Below, piece by piece: positions 48,579 through 57,890 of a stretch of DNA of 64,000 nt. Origin of the DNA: Sabulicella glaciei (GTDB lineage: Bacteria; Pseudomonadota; Alphaproteobacteria; Acetobacterales; Acetobacteraceae). The notes under the pieces were generated by a model. That model saw only the letters and a program-made list of their open reading frames with translations, did no database searches and was not told where the DNA came from. The position numbers and the translations under genes were made by a program. The stretch's first letter is position 1. The number at the start of each line of letters is the position of its first letter. The stretch is from contig NZ_JAPFQI010000020.1 of NCBI RefSeq assembly GCF_026183895.1, forward strand, positions 18,149 to 82,148. The letters run 5' to 3'.

Positions 48579-50863
48579 TGACCGTCGACAGCTGGCTGTC
48601 CACCTTTAGCGAGACTTTCGACGGCTCGGGCTTTCGCATTGCGGAAGCCCGGGCGGTCGCGGAGTTCATGCGCCGTTACGGGGCGCCTGCGGGCTCGTTC
48701 GTCGAAGGGCGACGGCGCGGCGATCAGGAGCTCGTCATCCTCGACCTCTTGACCGCGGCCCCACAGCGTCCCGTCTATCCGATCCGTCCCGCCGAGCGGA
48801 TCGGCATCCTTTTCGCGCGCGAGAATGCCCAGCCCTTTGTCACGATGCTGCGGGACGATTTTCCGGACACAGAGCACCAACAGCTTGTGCCGGAGGGCAT
48901 GCCGGCGGCGATCTGCATCGACGACCGGCCGTGGGCTGAAGCGCGGCTTACCTGGACCCCGGCTGAATTGGTCGAGCGCGTCCTTAAATGGTTTCGCCGT
49001 GCAGGCCGCGGCGAACTGCACGACGCCCGCCAGCCGCTCGATCCTGTCTTGATCGGCAGCCAGCTCAGCTTCTTTATTGCGGGCTCGGTGCTGGATGCGG
49101 GTACCCCGCAGGATCTCATTGCCGAGCACGATCCGGGCGACGGTACCATTCTCTGCGTGCGCCCGGCACAGCAGGGCAAACTTGGATCGGCCGAGCCCTT
49201 CTCCATCGCCACCTACAAAGTGCCCGGCGAACGCATGAAGCGCCTGACGTTCGCGCCCCATACGCTGGCGAGCCTCGGGGCTATGCTGGCCGAGCGCGGG
49301 ATCGATCTATTCGCTGATCTCAGGACACGGCTCGGCGGCTGGATCGCCGAAGGGCCTGCGGCTGCGTGGCGCCTGAACGGCCGCTTTGCCGTCATTGTTG
49401 AAATGCCGATCGTATCGCCACGGGGGGTACAGCAGGACGGGCTCGACCACCGGGCCTTCGTCACGGCGCACAGCGCAGGCGACATCGCCGTTGCCCTCGG
49501 TATCGCGCAGCAATCGATGGGCATGGGCGCAGTCGGCTATGTCAAGAGGTTCGGCGCGGCGGCTCCAGACGAGACGGCCATTGCCGCTATCGAGGTGCAA
49601 TCCGCAGAGGTGTATCTTGCGTTCGAGCCGGACTTCGCGGCGCGGCTTGCTGGCCGCAGCGCGCCTGATGACCGGAGTGTTGTCCTGGTTGGCGCGGGCG
49701 CCATCGGCTCGCATGTTGCCGATGACCTTGCGCGCGAGGGACGCTTTCGGTGGACGGTGATCGATGATGACCGGCTCCTGCCGCACAATCTTGCGCGTCA
49801 CGTTGCGCGCGGCGACGCGGTGACCCGCCCCAAGGCGAGAATTCTCGCGGATCATATCAATCTTACGCTCACCGGCCCGGCTCGCGCGAGCGCAATCGCT
49901 GCCAATCTGTTCGCTAACGGAGACGACAGCGCCGCGATTGAAGAAGCGCTGCGAAGCGCAGATATCGTCATCGATGCAACGGCTTCGGTGCTTGCCGCAC
50001 GGCATCTTTCGGATCACCAGACGCAGGCGCGACGAGCCTGCGTGTTCTTCAATCCTGCGGGCACCGGTGCTGTGCTACTCGCGGAACCGGCGGACCGCGC
50101 TCTTACGCTGCGTGATCTTGAAGCTCAATATCACGGGCTTGTCTTGCGAACTGAGCGCCTTGCCGATCACCTTGGCCAGCCCGCAGAGACGGTCGCCTAC
50201 ACTGGCGCATGCCGCGCGATCACGAACCGGATTCCGCAGTCGCGGGCATCGATCCTGAGCGGCCTGGCGGGCTCTGGCCTTGCTGCCGCTATCGACAGCG
50301 AAGCGGCAGTAGTTTGTATCTGGTCCCTTACGCCGGATGGCGGTGTGACGGTCGACACGACGGCGCCTCAAACAGTGACGCGCTTCCGGGCCGGCGAATG
50401 GGAAATTGCTTTCGACGCCGGGCTGGTAGCGCGCCTTCACGAGATGAGGGACGCACGCCTCCCTTCGGAGACCGGGGGTGTACTATTCGGCATCGTCGAC
50501 ATCCCCGCCAAGCACATTCACATAGTCGAAGCGTCCGCTGCCCCGCCCGATAGCACTGAACAGCCGGGCAGCTTCGTTCGCGGGGTGGCCGGCGTCGAGG
50601 AAATGATGGAGAGCGTGCGGCGGCGCACGGCGGGGCAAGTGCGCTATGTCGGCGAGTGGCATTCTCACCCGCCGCGCTCGTCCGCAAGGCCCAGCGCCGT
50701 CGACGGGGAACAGATTGACTGGCTCGCCGCGCTCATGGGTATGGACTCGATGCCGGCGCTGATGGTGATCGCAGCTGAGCGAGAGCTTGCCGTGATCTTC
50801 GCCGACCAGCATGCGGAGCCCTTGCCGCCGCTCTGCGTAGACGCCGCCCGAAGGGAGAGATGA
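48578..50863 (+). CDS. Single-chain E2-E1-JAB ubiquitin-like conjugation protein
   Basis: This 761-residue protein carries three modules in order. Residues about 1-160 are E2-like: the strand AAICIDDRPW with candidate catalytic Cys113, then EARLTWTPAELVERVLKWFR and GELHDARQPLDP, the bacterial E2 pattern. Residues about 330-600 are an E1/ThiF adenylation domain: VLVGAGAIGSH (Gly loop 372-377), VIDDDRLLPHNLARH, KARILADH and ADIVIDATAS, with candidate catalytic Cys544 in YTGACRAITNR. Residues about 615-761 are a JAB/JAMM isopeptidase: SETGGVLFG (Glu631), EWHSHPPRSSARPSAVDG (His695, His697, Ser706, Asp709). The layout equals CBASS Cap2 (E2-E1) fused to Cap3 (JAB). All metal ligands and both candidate cysteines are present. 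Its stop overlaps the phospholipase start by 4 bp. Confidence 0.92.
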   Translation: MTVDSWLSTFSETFDGSGFRIAEARAVAEFMRRYGAPAGSFVEGRRRGDQELVILDLLTAAPQRPVYPIRPAERIGILFARENAQPFVTMLRDDFPDTEHQQLVPEGMPAAICIDDRPWAEARLTWTPAELVERVLKWFRRAGRGELHDARQPLDPVLIGSQLSFFIAGSVLDAGTPQDLIAEHDPGDGTILCVRPAQQGKLGSAEPFSIATYKVPGERMKRLTFAPHTLASLGAMLAERGIDLFADLRTRLGGWIAEGPAAAWRLNGRFAVIVEMPIVSPRGVQQDGLDHRAFVTAHSAGDIAVALGIAQQSMGMGAVGYVKRFGAAAPDETAIAAIEVQSAEVYLAFEPDFAARLAGRSAPDDRSVVLVGAGAIGSHVADDLAREGRFRWTVIDDDRLLPHNLARHVARGDAVTRPKARILADHINLTLTGPARASAIAANLFANGDDSAAIEEALRSADIVIDATASVLAARHLSDHQTQARRACVFFNPAGTGAVLLAEPADRALTLRDLEAQYHGLVLRTERLADHLGQPAETVAYTGACRAITNRIPQSRASILSGLAGSGLAAAIDSEAAVVCIWSLTPDGGVTVDTTAPQTVTRFRAGEWEIAFDAGLVARLHEMRDARLPSETGGVLFGIVDIPAKHIHIVEASAAPPDSTEQPGSFVRGVAGVEEMMESVRRRTAGQVRYVGEWHSHPPRSSARPSAVDGEQIDWLAALMGMDSMPALMVIAAERELAVIFADQHAEPLPPLCVDAARRER

Positions 50864-52095
50864 AGATGGCCGATCACAAGATTGGACTTGCTCTCTCGGG
50901 CGGCGGTTCCCGCGCCATTGCGTTTCATCTTGGTTGTTTGCGTGCCTTGCACAATCTGGGAATACTCGAACGGGTGAAGATACTCTCGACCGTGTCCGGG
51001 GGCAGCGTGATCGGCGCCATCTACGCCGCGAACGACGAGCCGTTTCCAATGTTCGAGGCGCGGGTCCGCTCGCTACTTTCGACCGGCCTGGTGCGTCCTG
51101 CGCTCCGTGTGGCTTTTTCAACACTGGAAGGCGCGAAGGCGCTTTTCTGTAGCCTGGTTATTGGCGCGGCAAATATCCTGTTCGTTGCGCTCACATGGCT
51201 GCTCTGGTTCGGCTGGTTGCTCATTCCCGGTCGAATTCGCCCCAAATGGCGGAGTGAAACCTGGCACTTGCCATTCCGGCGCTTCGCCAGTCGGACGACG
51301 ATCTTGCGGCGGGCGGTCGACAAAGAGCTGTTCAGGGGCAAGAGCCTTCGCGATCTCCGGGGTCGCGCGCCACTGCTCGTGATCAATGCCGCCGAACTCC
51401 GCACCGGATCGGCTTTCTACTTCACCCCAAATCACTCCGGCTCCTGGCGGCTTGGCCGTCTCGCTACGCCGGACGTGACGCTCGCCCACGCAGTTACGGC
51501 GTCGGCCGCCTATCCTATGTTTCTGCCGGCGCTCGATGAAGAACTTCCGTTCGACAAGCGCGACGGTGCGCGCCGCAGCGAACGGGTCACCCTGACTGAC
51601 GGCGGCGTTTACGACAATCTTGGCCTTGCGCCCCTATGGCCGGATCGCGATCCGTCGATAAGCCTCAACGTCGAGCCGGTAGACACAATCATATGCTGCC
51701 GCGCGGGGTACGGGCTGCGCCACGATCCGCCCAGCCAGTTCATGATCGCGCGGCTGAAGAGCGCGATCGCCTGCATTCACGACCGGGCTCAGAACGCGGC
51801 GATGAAGCGCCTGTTCGAATTGCGCGAATCCGGGAGGTTGCGCAGCGTCATTCTTCCCTACCTTGGGCAGGACGACAGCAGGCTGAAGTACAAGCCGGAC
51901 GACCTTGTGACGAGGGGAGAGTCCTACGCGTACCCGACCGACTTCTGCGCGATGAGCGAGGACTGGATCGAGCGACTGAGCCGACGCGGAGAACAGCTAA
52001 CCTATGCGCTTATCAAGGAGCACGCTCCCGAGCTTGTCTCGCCGGTTGCCACACCTCCCGAGGCTGCGTCAGTCGGTCAAGGGGGATCTGTATGA
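50860..52095 (+). CDS. Patatin-like phospholipase, membrane-associated
   Basis: This 411-residue protein starts at ATG 50860, overlapping the previous stop (ATGA); ATG 50866 is an alternative. The patatin fold shows the oxyanion motif SGGGSRAIAFHLG (13-25), the nucleophile elbow STVSGGSVIG (Ser46) and the dyad Asp in LTDGGVYDNLGL (Asp247). A hydrophobic segment at residues 96-124 (VIGAANILFVALTWLLWFGW) should insert in or touch the membrane. Patatin-like phospholipases are effectors of CBASS and other abortive-infection systems, degrading the inner membrane. Here no nucleotide cyclase is present, so activation must come from another signal, possibly modification by the neighbouring E2-E1-JAB protein. 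The 3' end overlaps the next gene by 4 bp. Confidence 0.92.
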   Translation: MKMADHKIGLALSGGGSRAIAFHLGCLRALHNLGILERVKILSTVSGGSVIGAIYAANDEPFPMFEARVRSLLSTGLVRPALRVAFSTLEGAKALFCSLVIGAANILFVALTWLLWFGWLLIPGRIRPKWRSETWHLPFRRFASRTTILRRAVDKELFRGKSLRDLRGRAPLLVINAAELRTGSAFYFTPNHSGSWRLGRLATPDVTLAHAVTASAAYPMFLPALDEELPFDKRDGARRSERVTLTDGGVYDNLGLAPLWPDRDPSISLNVEPVDTIICCRAGYGLRHDPPSQFMIARLKSAIACIHDRAQNAAMKRLFELRESGRLRSVILPYLGQDDSRLKYKPDDLVTRGESYAYPTDFCAMSEDWIERLSRRGEQLTYALIKEHAPELVSPVATPPEAASVGQGGSV

Positions 52096-53015
52096 GCGAA
52101 GGCCAGGTTACACCCAGGCAAGCCGTGATAGCCCTGATGAAAGGGGCGGTTCCCGAACGTGCCGATGATATCGACTCGCTATGGGCCAGGTACGACCCGG
52201 ACGTGGTGCTGAGCGACGACAGCAGGCACATCACGCTGAACGCCTGCAAGGAGCGCATCACCGTTTCTGCGAAAACGATGGACGTGTTCTGGCTCATCGG
52301 ATTCAGCGGCTGGCGGGCCATCGAATGCTATTCGCCGCATGTTGTGATTTCCGCGGCAGGAGGCGGGACTGTCGCCGATCTTATGCGTGCCGACGAGGAG
52401 CTTGGCGAAGTCGAGCGAGCCTACAAGGAACGGATTGCCGCGGTGCAGGACCTGATCGCCGCACCCGACGCAACCTCTTCGCCCTGGCCACCTGATCTTC
52501 CGCGCCCGTCAGCGGATCGCGAGGCTATGGAGGACATGCAGTACAAGTCAGCGTTCGACCTTAGCTGCCTTGCTGCCGCGTTTACTTACTTTCACGAGTT
52601 CCGGCACGTCATGTTGGACCGCGATAACGAACGGCCCGGCGATCTCCGCGAGGAAGAAATGGCGTGTGATGTCTGGGCTCGTTCATTCCTGACCGCGCAT
52701 CTTGCCCAATACGCCCTGAAAAATGGGCACATCTATCAGGATGTGCTGCGCAAGCGGTCGATGGGTCTCGCGGTTGCCGCTCTGATCCTGCACGAGATCA
52801 CGCCGTTGTGGGAGCAGGGCGGAAACTGCCAGTATTTTTCGCTCGCGGATCGCCTGCACGCGCTGCTCGATAATACGCCGTTGCCCGCAAACGACCATTT
52901 CTGGATATTCGCCGCCTCGTTGCTGATCGGTATCCTGCGCCAGCGGCATATTGCGATCAATGCGCCCCAGAGCGGAGCCCGCGAACTCGCGCTGTACCTT
53001 CTCGCAAAGCCTTAG
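52092..53015 (+). CDS. Lit-like (U49) HExxH peptidase
   Basis: This 307-residue protein starts at ATG 52092, overlapping the phospholipase stop and preceded by AAGGGGG. The zinc motif is FTYFHEFRHVML (His168, Glu169, His172) followed by EEEMACDVWARSFL, whose Glu/Asp pair fits the third ligand. This arrangement and the helical surroundings match the phage-exclusion peptidase family U49 (Lit), whose E. coli member cleaves EF-Tu on phage T4 infection. Residues 1-150 are not recognised and may be a sensor. It is the last gene of the operon. Overlap with three upstream genes argues for a joint function. Confidence 0.8.
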   Translation: MSEGQVTPRQAVIALMKGAVPERADDIDSLWARYDPDVVLSDDSRHITLNACKERITVSAKTMDVFWLIGFSGWRAIECYSPHVVISAAGGGTVADLMRADEELGEVERAYKERIAAVQDLIAAPDATSSPWPPDLPRPSADREAMEDMQYKSAFDLSCLAAAFTYFHEFRHVMLDRDNERPGDLREEEMACDVWARSFLTAHLAQYALKNGHIYQDVLRKRSMGLAVAALILHEITPLWEQGGNCQYFSLADRLHALLDNTPLPANDHFWIFAASLLIGILRQRHIAINAPQSGARELALYLLAKP

Positions 53016-53395
53016 ATTAACGCAGCAGCTCGAGCTGCCTCCTCGTCTCGGCGCGTCCGGCTTCGCCGCACCGGGCTCTACTCGCTGCGCTCGCGGAGCC
53101 GCCTGCGGCCGTCTCCGCCATGCGGTGACGATCCCTCGCGCGATCAGACAATGACAGCCTCCCGCTGACGCTTTCTTTTCTTTCGATTGGGGCCTGCGGC
53201 CCCTTCCTCCGTCAAGGCCAAGCCCTCCGCTGCGCTGCGGGCGTCCCCGGCGGTATCCCCGGCCTTCCTCCCTTCGGTCGTGCAGGCCGGGTGATCCCCC
53301 TCCGCCGGAGACGGCCCTGACGGCCTCCCCCCGCTCATTGGCGCGGGCCTAGTCCGGTTGCATGCACAACCGCCTTCAAGACTAGGAGAAAGAAA
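53016..53395. other. Leader region before ardC
   Basis: No gene is supported. The 380-bp GC-rich stretch follows the defence operon and ends with the ribosome-binding site actaggagaaag of ardC. It has several gcctgcggcc-type inverted repeats. The abrupt change in character at about 53020 suggests that the mobilisation segment begins here. Confidence 0.45.
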
Positions 53396-53937
53396 GTGAA
53401 AACAGACGTTTACGAGAGGATCACAGGCAGGATCGTGGCCGAACTGGAGCAGGGCGTCAGGCCGTGGCTCAAGCCGTGGAGCGTGGAGCATGCCGCCGGG
53501 CGGATCACGAGGCCGCTGCGCTTCAACGGTATGCCCTATCAGGGGATCAATGTCCTGATGCTGTGGGGTGAGTCCGTGGCGAAGGGCTTTGCCGCGCCGA
53601 TCTGGATGACCTTCAAACAGGCGCAGGAGATGGGCGGGCATGTCCGCAAGGGCGAGCATGGCAGCCTTGTCGTCTATGCCGACCGGATCAGGAGAACCGA
53701 GCGCGACGAGGCGACCGGCGAGGAGGCCGAGCGCGAAATCCCGTTCCTCAAAGGCTACACCGTCTTCAATGTGGAGCAGGTCGAGGGACTGCTGTAGCGG
53801 CTGGGTGAATTCTCTCCGGAAGTGCTGGCTGAAAATTCCTCAGTTCAGCGCGACTGCCCGCACCCGGGGGCGAGCCCCCGGGCGCGGGCGGCGCCGGCCA
53901 TGCGCCAGGATGCCGACCGGCATCATGGGAGCAGCCG

Positions 53938-55209
53938 GTGGTCACCCTTGGGGAGCTCGTCATGTTCCTGGATCTCGCCCGGCAGGGCCTGAGCGTCTCG
54001 GCTATCGCGCGCCGCACCGGCCGCGACCGCAAGACCATCCGCAGCTACATCGCCCGCGGCCTCGAGCCGCCGGCCTATAAGCCCCGCGAACCGGCGCCTT
54101 CGCCACTGGCGCCCTTTGAGGCTTTCCTGCGCGAGCGGGTCGGCCGCTTCCCTGACCTGACTGGCCGACGCCTGTGGCGTGAGGTCCGCGATTTGGGCTT
54201 TGCCGGCGGCTACTCCACCGTGACCGACTTCCTGCGCACCCTCCGACCGCCTGCCGCTCCCGCCTTTGAACGGCGCTTCGAGACCCCGCCGGGGCGCCAG
54301 GCACAAGTCGACTTCGCCCACTTCCGGGTCCGCTTCGAGGACGAGCCCGGTGCCGAACGCATCGTCTGGCTGTTCTCCCTCGTTCTCGGCCATAGCCGCC
54401 TGATGTGGGCCCGCTTCGTCGCCCAGCAGGACCTCGCCACCGTGCTCCGCTGCCACATCGCCGCCTTCCAGGCGATCGGCGGCGTGCCGGAGGAGATCCT
54501 CTACGACCGCATGCGCACCGCCGTCCTTGGCGAGGTCGACAATCGCGGCATCGTCTACAACGACAAGCTCCTCGGTCTCGCCGCGCATTACGGCTTCGTG
54601 CCAAAAGCCTGCCGCCCCTACAGGGCCAAGACCAAGGGCAAGGCCGAGAGGCCGTTCCGCTACGTCCGCGAGGACTTCTTCCTTGCCCGGAGCTTCCGCA
54701 ACCTCGAGGACATGAACGCGCAGTTCGCCCAATGGCTCGACCAGGTCGCCAACCGCCGTCTGCATGGCACCACGGGGCGCATCGTCATCGAGCACTTCGC
54801 CGATGAGCGGCCCACCCTCAAGGGTCTGCCGGCTGGACCATTCAACGCCGTCATCCGCCTCGAACGGCGCATCTCGCACGAGGGCATGATCTCGGTCGGC
54901 GGCAATCTCTATTCCGTCCCCGACGGCACGCGGCGCCGCCCCGTCGAGGTCCAGGTCACCGCCTCCGAGGTCCACATCCTGGAGGATGGCCGGCTCGTCG
55001 CCGCGCATCCCGTGCTCGAGGGCCGCGGCCGGCGTCGCATCGCCGAGGGCCATCGCAGCCTGCCGCCACCACACAACAGCACCACGACCCGCGCAGGTGC
55101 CGTGGCATCGCCCCCAGCACCCGCCGCGGCCGCCGGCGTGGCCCCTCGTTCGCTGGCCATCTACGAGGCAATCGGCCGCCGCCTCGCCGCCGGGGAGCCG
55201 GCGCGATGA
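53938..55209 (+). CDS. istA: IS21-family transposase IstA (copy 2)
   Basis: This 423-residue protein starts at GTG 53938 (MVTLGELVMFLDLARQGLSV). HTH: SVSAIARRTGRDRKTIRSYI. The rve domain has catalytic Asp in AQVDFAHFRVRF and in EILYDRMRTAV and Glu in AKTKGKAERPFRYVREDF. The C-terminal beta domain reads VGGNLYSVPDGTRRRPVEVQ. It is very similar to copy 1 (31662-32921) throughout, and together with the intact istB downstream it could be functional. The istB ATG overlaps its stop by 4 bp. Confidence 0.95.
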   Translation: MVTLGELVMFLDLARQGLSVSAIARRTGRDRKTIRSYIARGLEPPAYKPREPAPSPLAPFEAFLRERVGRFPDLTGRRLWREVRDLGFAGGYSTVTDFLRTLRPPAAPAFERRFETPPGRQAQVDFAHFRVRFEDEPGAERIVWLFSLVLGHSRLMWARFVAQQDLATVLRCHIAAFQAIGGVPEEILYDRMRTAVLGEVDNRGIVYNDKLLGLAAHYGFVPKACRPYRAKTKGKAERPFRYVREDFFLARSFRNLEDMNAQFAQWLDQVANRRLHGTTGRIVIEHFADERPTLKGLPAGPFNAVIRLERRISHEGMISVGGNLYSVPDGTRRRPVEVQVTASEVHILEDGRLVAAHPVLEGRGRRRIAEGHRSLPPPHNSTTTRAGAVASPPAPAAAAGVAPRSLAIYEAIGRRLAAGEPAR

Positions 55210-56063
55210 CGGCCGCCCCTGCCACCCTCGACCGCATCCGCCGCCATCTGGTCGGCCTCAGGATGCCACGCTCCCTCGAGGTGCTGGAGCACCTCCTGCG
55301 CCAGCTCGAGCGCGGCGAGATCTCCGCCCTCGAGGCGATCGACCAGTTGCTCGACGAGGAACTCAGCCTGCGCGAGGGGCGCCGCGTCAAGGCGGCCCTC
55401 AAGATGGGCCGGCTGCTGAACATCAAGACGCTCGCCGGGTTCGACTTCTCGTTCCAGCCCTCCCTCGACCGCAACCGCATCCTCACCCTCGCCGGCCTCG
55501 ACTTCGTCAGCCGCCACGAGGTGCTGCACTTCCTCGGCCAGCCAGGCTGCGGCAAGACGCACCTCGCCATCGCGCTGGCCGTCGAAGCCGTGCAGGCAGG
55601 TCGCAGCGTCTACTTCACCACGCTGGCCGAACTCATCGGATCGCTCGCCAAGGCCGAGCGCGAGGGCACGCTCCGCGAGCGCATCCGGTTCCTCTGCCGG
55701 CCGCAGCTGCTGGTGGTCGACGAGATCGACTACCTGCCCGTCATCGCCGGCGGCGGAAACCTGTTCTTTCAGCTGGTCAATGCCCGCTACGAGCGTGGCG
55801 CGATGATCCTCACCTCCAACCGCGGCTTTGCTGAATGGGGCGAGGTGTTCGGCGACACCGTTGTCGCCACAGCGCTGCTCGACCGCCTCCTCCACCACGC
55901 CATCGTCGTGCGCATCGAGGGCGCCAGCTATCGCCTCCGCCGCCACGCCGACCTGCTGCCCGACAGCTCAGCCGCACAATCCACTCATCAGCCCGAACTG
56001 GCACCGCGTCGGCGCGGGCGGCCACCTAAGCTCCGAACGGGCAACCTCAGCGCCGCGACATAG
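55206..56063 (+). CDS. istB: IS21-family ATPase IstB (copy 2)
   Basis: This 285-residue AAA+ helper has an N-terminal helical domain (RRHLVGLRMPRSLEVLEHLL), Walker A HFLGQPGCGKTHLAIALAVE, Walker B LLVVDEIDYLPVIAGGGNLF (the usual DEIGYLP reads DEIDYLP here), the sensor AMILTSNRGFAEWGEVFGD and a basic tail RRRGRPPKLR. It is intact, unlike the interrupted copy at 32918-35785, and could act in trans for that copy's IstA. Confidence 0.95.
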   Translation: MTAAPATLDRIRRHLVGLRMPRSLEVLEHLLRQLERGEISALEAIDQLLDEELSLREGRRVKAALKMGRLLNIKTLAGFDFSFQPSLDRNRILTLAGLDFVSRHEVLHFLGQPGCGKTHLAIALAVEAVQAGRSVYFTTLAELIGSLAKAEREGTLRERIRFLCRPQLLVVDEIDYLPVIAGGGNLFFQLVNARYERGAMILTSNRGFAEWGEVFGDTVVATALLDRLLHHAIVVRIEGASYRLRRHADLLPDSSAAQSTHQPELAPRRRGRPPKLRTGNLSAAT

Positions 56064-56172
56064 CCACCAGCCGAAGTGGGGAATTTTCAGCCAGCGCTTG
56101 GAGTGACCCCTTTCGGGTGGACAGGTTGAGCGTCGAGGATTGACAGTTCTCCCGGGCCATCGGGGATCGACC

Positions 56173-56526
56173 ATGGCACGGCATCGCACCTACCCCATCG
56201 CGTTCAAGCGGCAGCTGGCGCAGGAGTTCCTTGCGGGCGGGACCTCGCTCCACGGCCTCGCCCGTCGTCACGATGTTTGCCGCAACCTCATCCGGATCTG
56301 GGTCGAGAAGTACGAGAAGGGCGAGTTTGACGACGAGGCGGAGGCGGCAAACCTCCTCGAACTTTACGAGGCCCGGATCGCCGCACTCGAGCGAATGGTC
56401 GGGCGCCTAGCCCTCGAGAACGAGCTGCTAAAGGGGGCCTCGGCCACCTCACGCCGGCCGAGCGCCGCGACGCCCTCCGTCGTCACCGGCCCCGCGGTCT
56501 TTCCATCGCCGAAGGATGCCGTGTGA
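56173..56526 (+). CDS. IS3-family OrfA
   Basis: This 117-residue protein from ATG 56173 (MARHRTYPIAFKRQLAQEFL) has the HTH segment LHGLARRHDVCRNLIRIWVE and the leucine-zipper tail ANLLELYEARIAALERMVGR ending in LALENELLKGA. The last 25 residues are low in complexity. Its stop overlaps the orfB start by 4 bp (ATGTGATG context near 56523). Confidence 0.88.
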   Translation: MARHRTYPIAFKRQLAQEFLAGGTSLHGLARRHDVCRNLIRIWVEKYEKGEFDDEAEAANLLELYEARIAALERMVGRLALENELLKGASATSRRPSAATPSVVTGPAVFPSPKDAV

Positions 56527-57326
56527 TGGGGGTGCCACGCAGCTCTTTTTATCGCGACAGCCGAGCGGTGGTCGACGACACCGCGCTCGTCGAGCGGCTG
56601 CATGTTCTCGCCGAGGAGTGGCCACGCTACGGATACCGGCGGATGGCCGCGCAGCTCCGGGCCGAGGGGATCCCGATCAACCGAAAGCGCGTGGCCCGGC
56701 TGATGCGGCGGCACGGCCTGTGCGTGCAGCCGAGGCGGCGCTACGTCGTCACGACCGACAGCGCGCACGACGGGCCGATCTTTCCGAACCTCGCCAGGAC
56801 GATGGCGCCGGACGGCCCCGATCAGCTGTGGGTCGCCGATATCACGTATATCGGCTTGACCTCAGGCGCCTTTGTTTATCTCGCGATCGTCCTCGACGCC
56901 TGGTCGCGTCGGGTGGTGGGTTATGGGCTGGCGCGTTTCATCGACGCGAGGCTGACGCTCGCCGCGCTGCAGGCGGCGATCGTGACACGCCGGCCGCCCG
57001 CAGGCTGCGTGCATCACTCGGACCGTGGGTGTCAGTATGCTGCGGAGCGGTAACGGGCGCTGCTGACCGAGCACGGCCTGGTCGGCTCCATGGGACGGCG
57101 CGGCAACCCGTACGACAACGCCAAGGCGGAGAGCTTCATGAAGACGCTGAAGGTGGAGGCGGTGTACCGGACGGAGTATAAGAGCTTCGAGGAGGTCGCG
57201 GCTGATCTGCCGCGGTTCCTCGAGGCGATCTACAACGAGCGGCGACTGCATTCGGCGCTAGGCTACCGCAGCCCCGCCGAGTTTGAACGGCAACACGCCC
57301 AGGAGGGGGTCAAAACCCCGGCGTAG
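56523..57326 (+). pseudogene. IS3-family OrfB with an internal stop
   Basis: The first part (to 57053) reads MGVPRSSFYRDSRAVVDDTA and YGYRRMAAQLRAEGIPINRK, with catalytic Asp in LWVADITYIGLTSGAFVYLA and in HHSDRGCQYAAER. Codon 57051-57053 is TAA where related proteins have Tyr (TAC), a single-base nonsense change. The same frame then continues ALLTEHGLVGSMGRRGNPYD, AKAESFMKTLKVEAVYRTEY (catalytic Glu) and RRLHSALGYRSPAEFE to a stop at 57326. The transposase should be truncated before its third catalytic residue. Confidence 0.9.
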
Positions 57327-57890
57327 AACTGTCCCGCCCTCAGGGGTCACTCCACGCTTTTGAGGAACTCGGCCTCAGCATTGACAACTGCCGCAGCACT
57401 TCTATGGGCTCGCGGAACCCCGGCTCGATCCTGTGCAGCGCAATGCGCTGGCGGATGAGTTCTTCGCGGCAGTGAGTGCCGATGTGCGGCACGGCGGAGA
57501 CCGGGCTTACTACACCATGGCCGAAGACCGGGTGCAGATGCCGCCCTTCGAGGCCTTCCGCGATGCGGAGAGCAATTACGCGACGCTCGCGCATGAGCTC
57601 ACGCACTGGACGCGGCACCCTTCGCGGCTAAAGCGGGATTTTGGCCGCAAGCGCTGGGGCGATGAAGGCTATGCGATGGAGGAGCTCGTCGCCGAGCTTG
57701 GCGCAGCCTTCCTGTCCGCTGATCTCGATCTCACCCCGGAGCCCCGCGAGGATCACGCCGCCTATATCGGCTCATGGCTGGAGGTACTGAAGAACGACAA
57801 GCGGGCGATCTTTACCGCCGCGTCTCACGCGCAGCGCGCTGCCGATTACCTGAACGGGCTGCAAGCCTCGCAACTCGCGGAGGCCGCAGA

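Larger units (their letters stand above)
56104..57349 (+). mobile_element. IS3-family element nested in IS21
   Basis: The 1246-bp element has terminal repeats beginning tgacccct (left 56104-56124; right 57329-57349; 16 of 21 positions complementary). It carries orfA and an orfB with a nonsense codon. Flanks are gcttggag on the left and ctccacgc on the right, so a direct target duplication is not evident. Confidence 0.85.
53793..57386 (+). mobile_element. IS21-family element in ardC, carrying a nested IS3
   Basis: The element begins TGTAGCGG and ends ATTGACA (TG...CA ends typical of IS21). It is flanked by the 5-bp repeat actgc (53788-53792 and 57387-57391). Inside, a perfect 16-bp inverted repeat (gctggctgaaaattcc at 53824-53839 and its complement at 56080-56095) lies near both ends. 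istA and istB are intact. An IS3 (56104-57349) sits between istB and the right end. Confidence 0.92.

Noticed and set aside
47448..53015. Reading the rightward operon as a standard type II CBASS
   Set aside because: No CD-NTase gene is present in the operon or elsewhere in the window, and the MBL-fold and Lit-like genes are not CBASS core genes.
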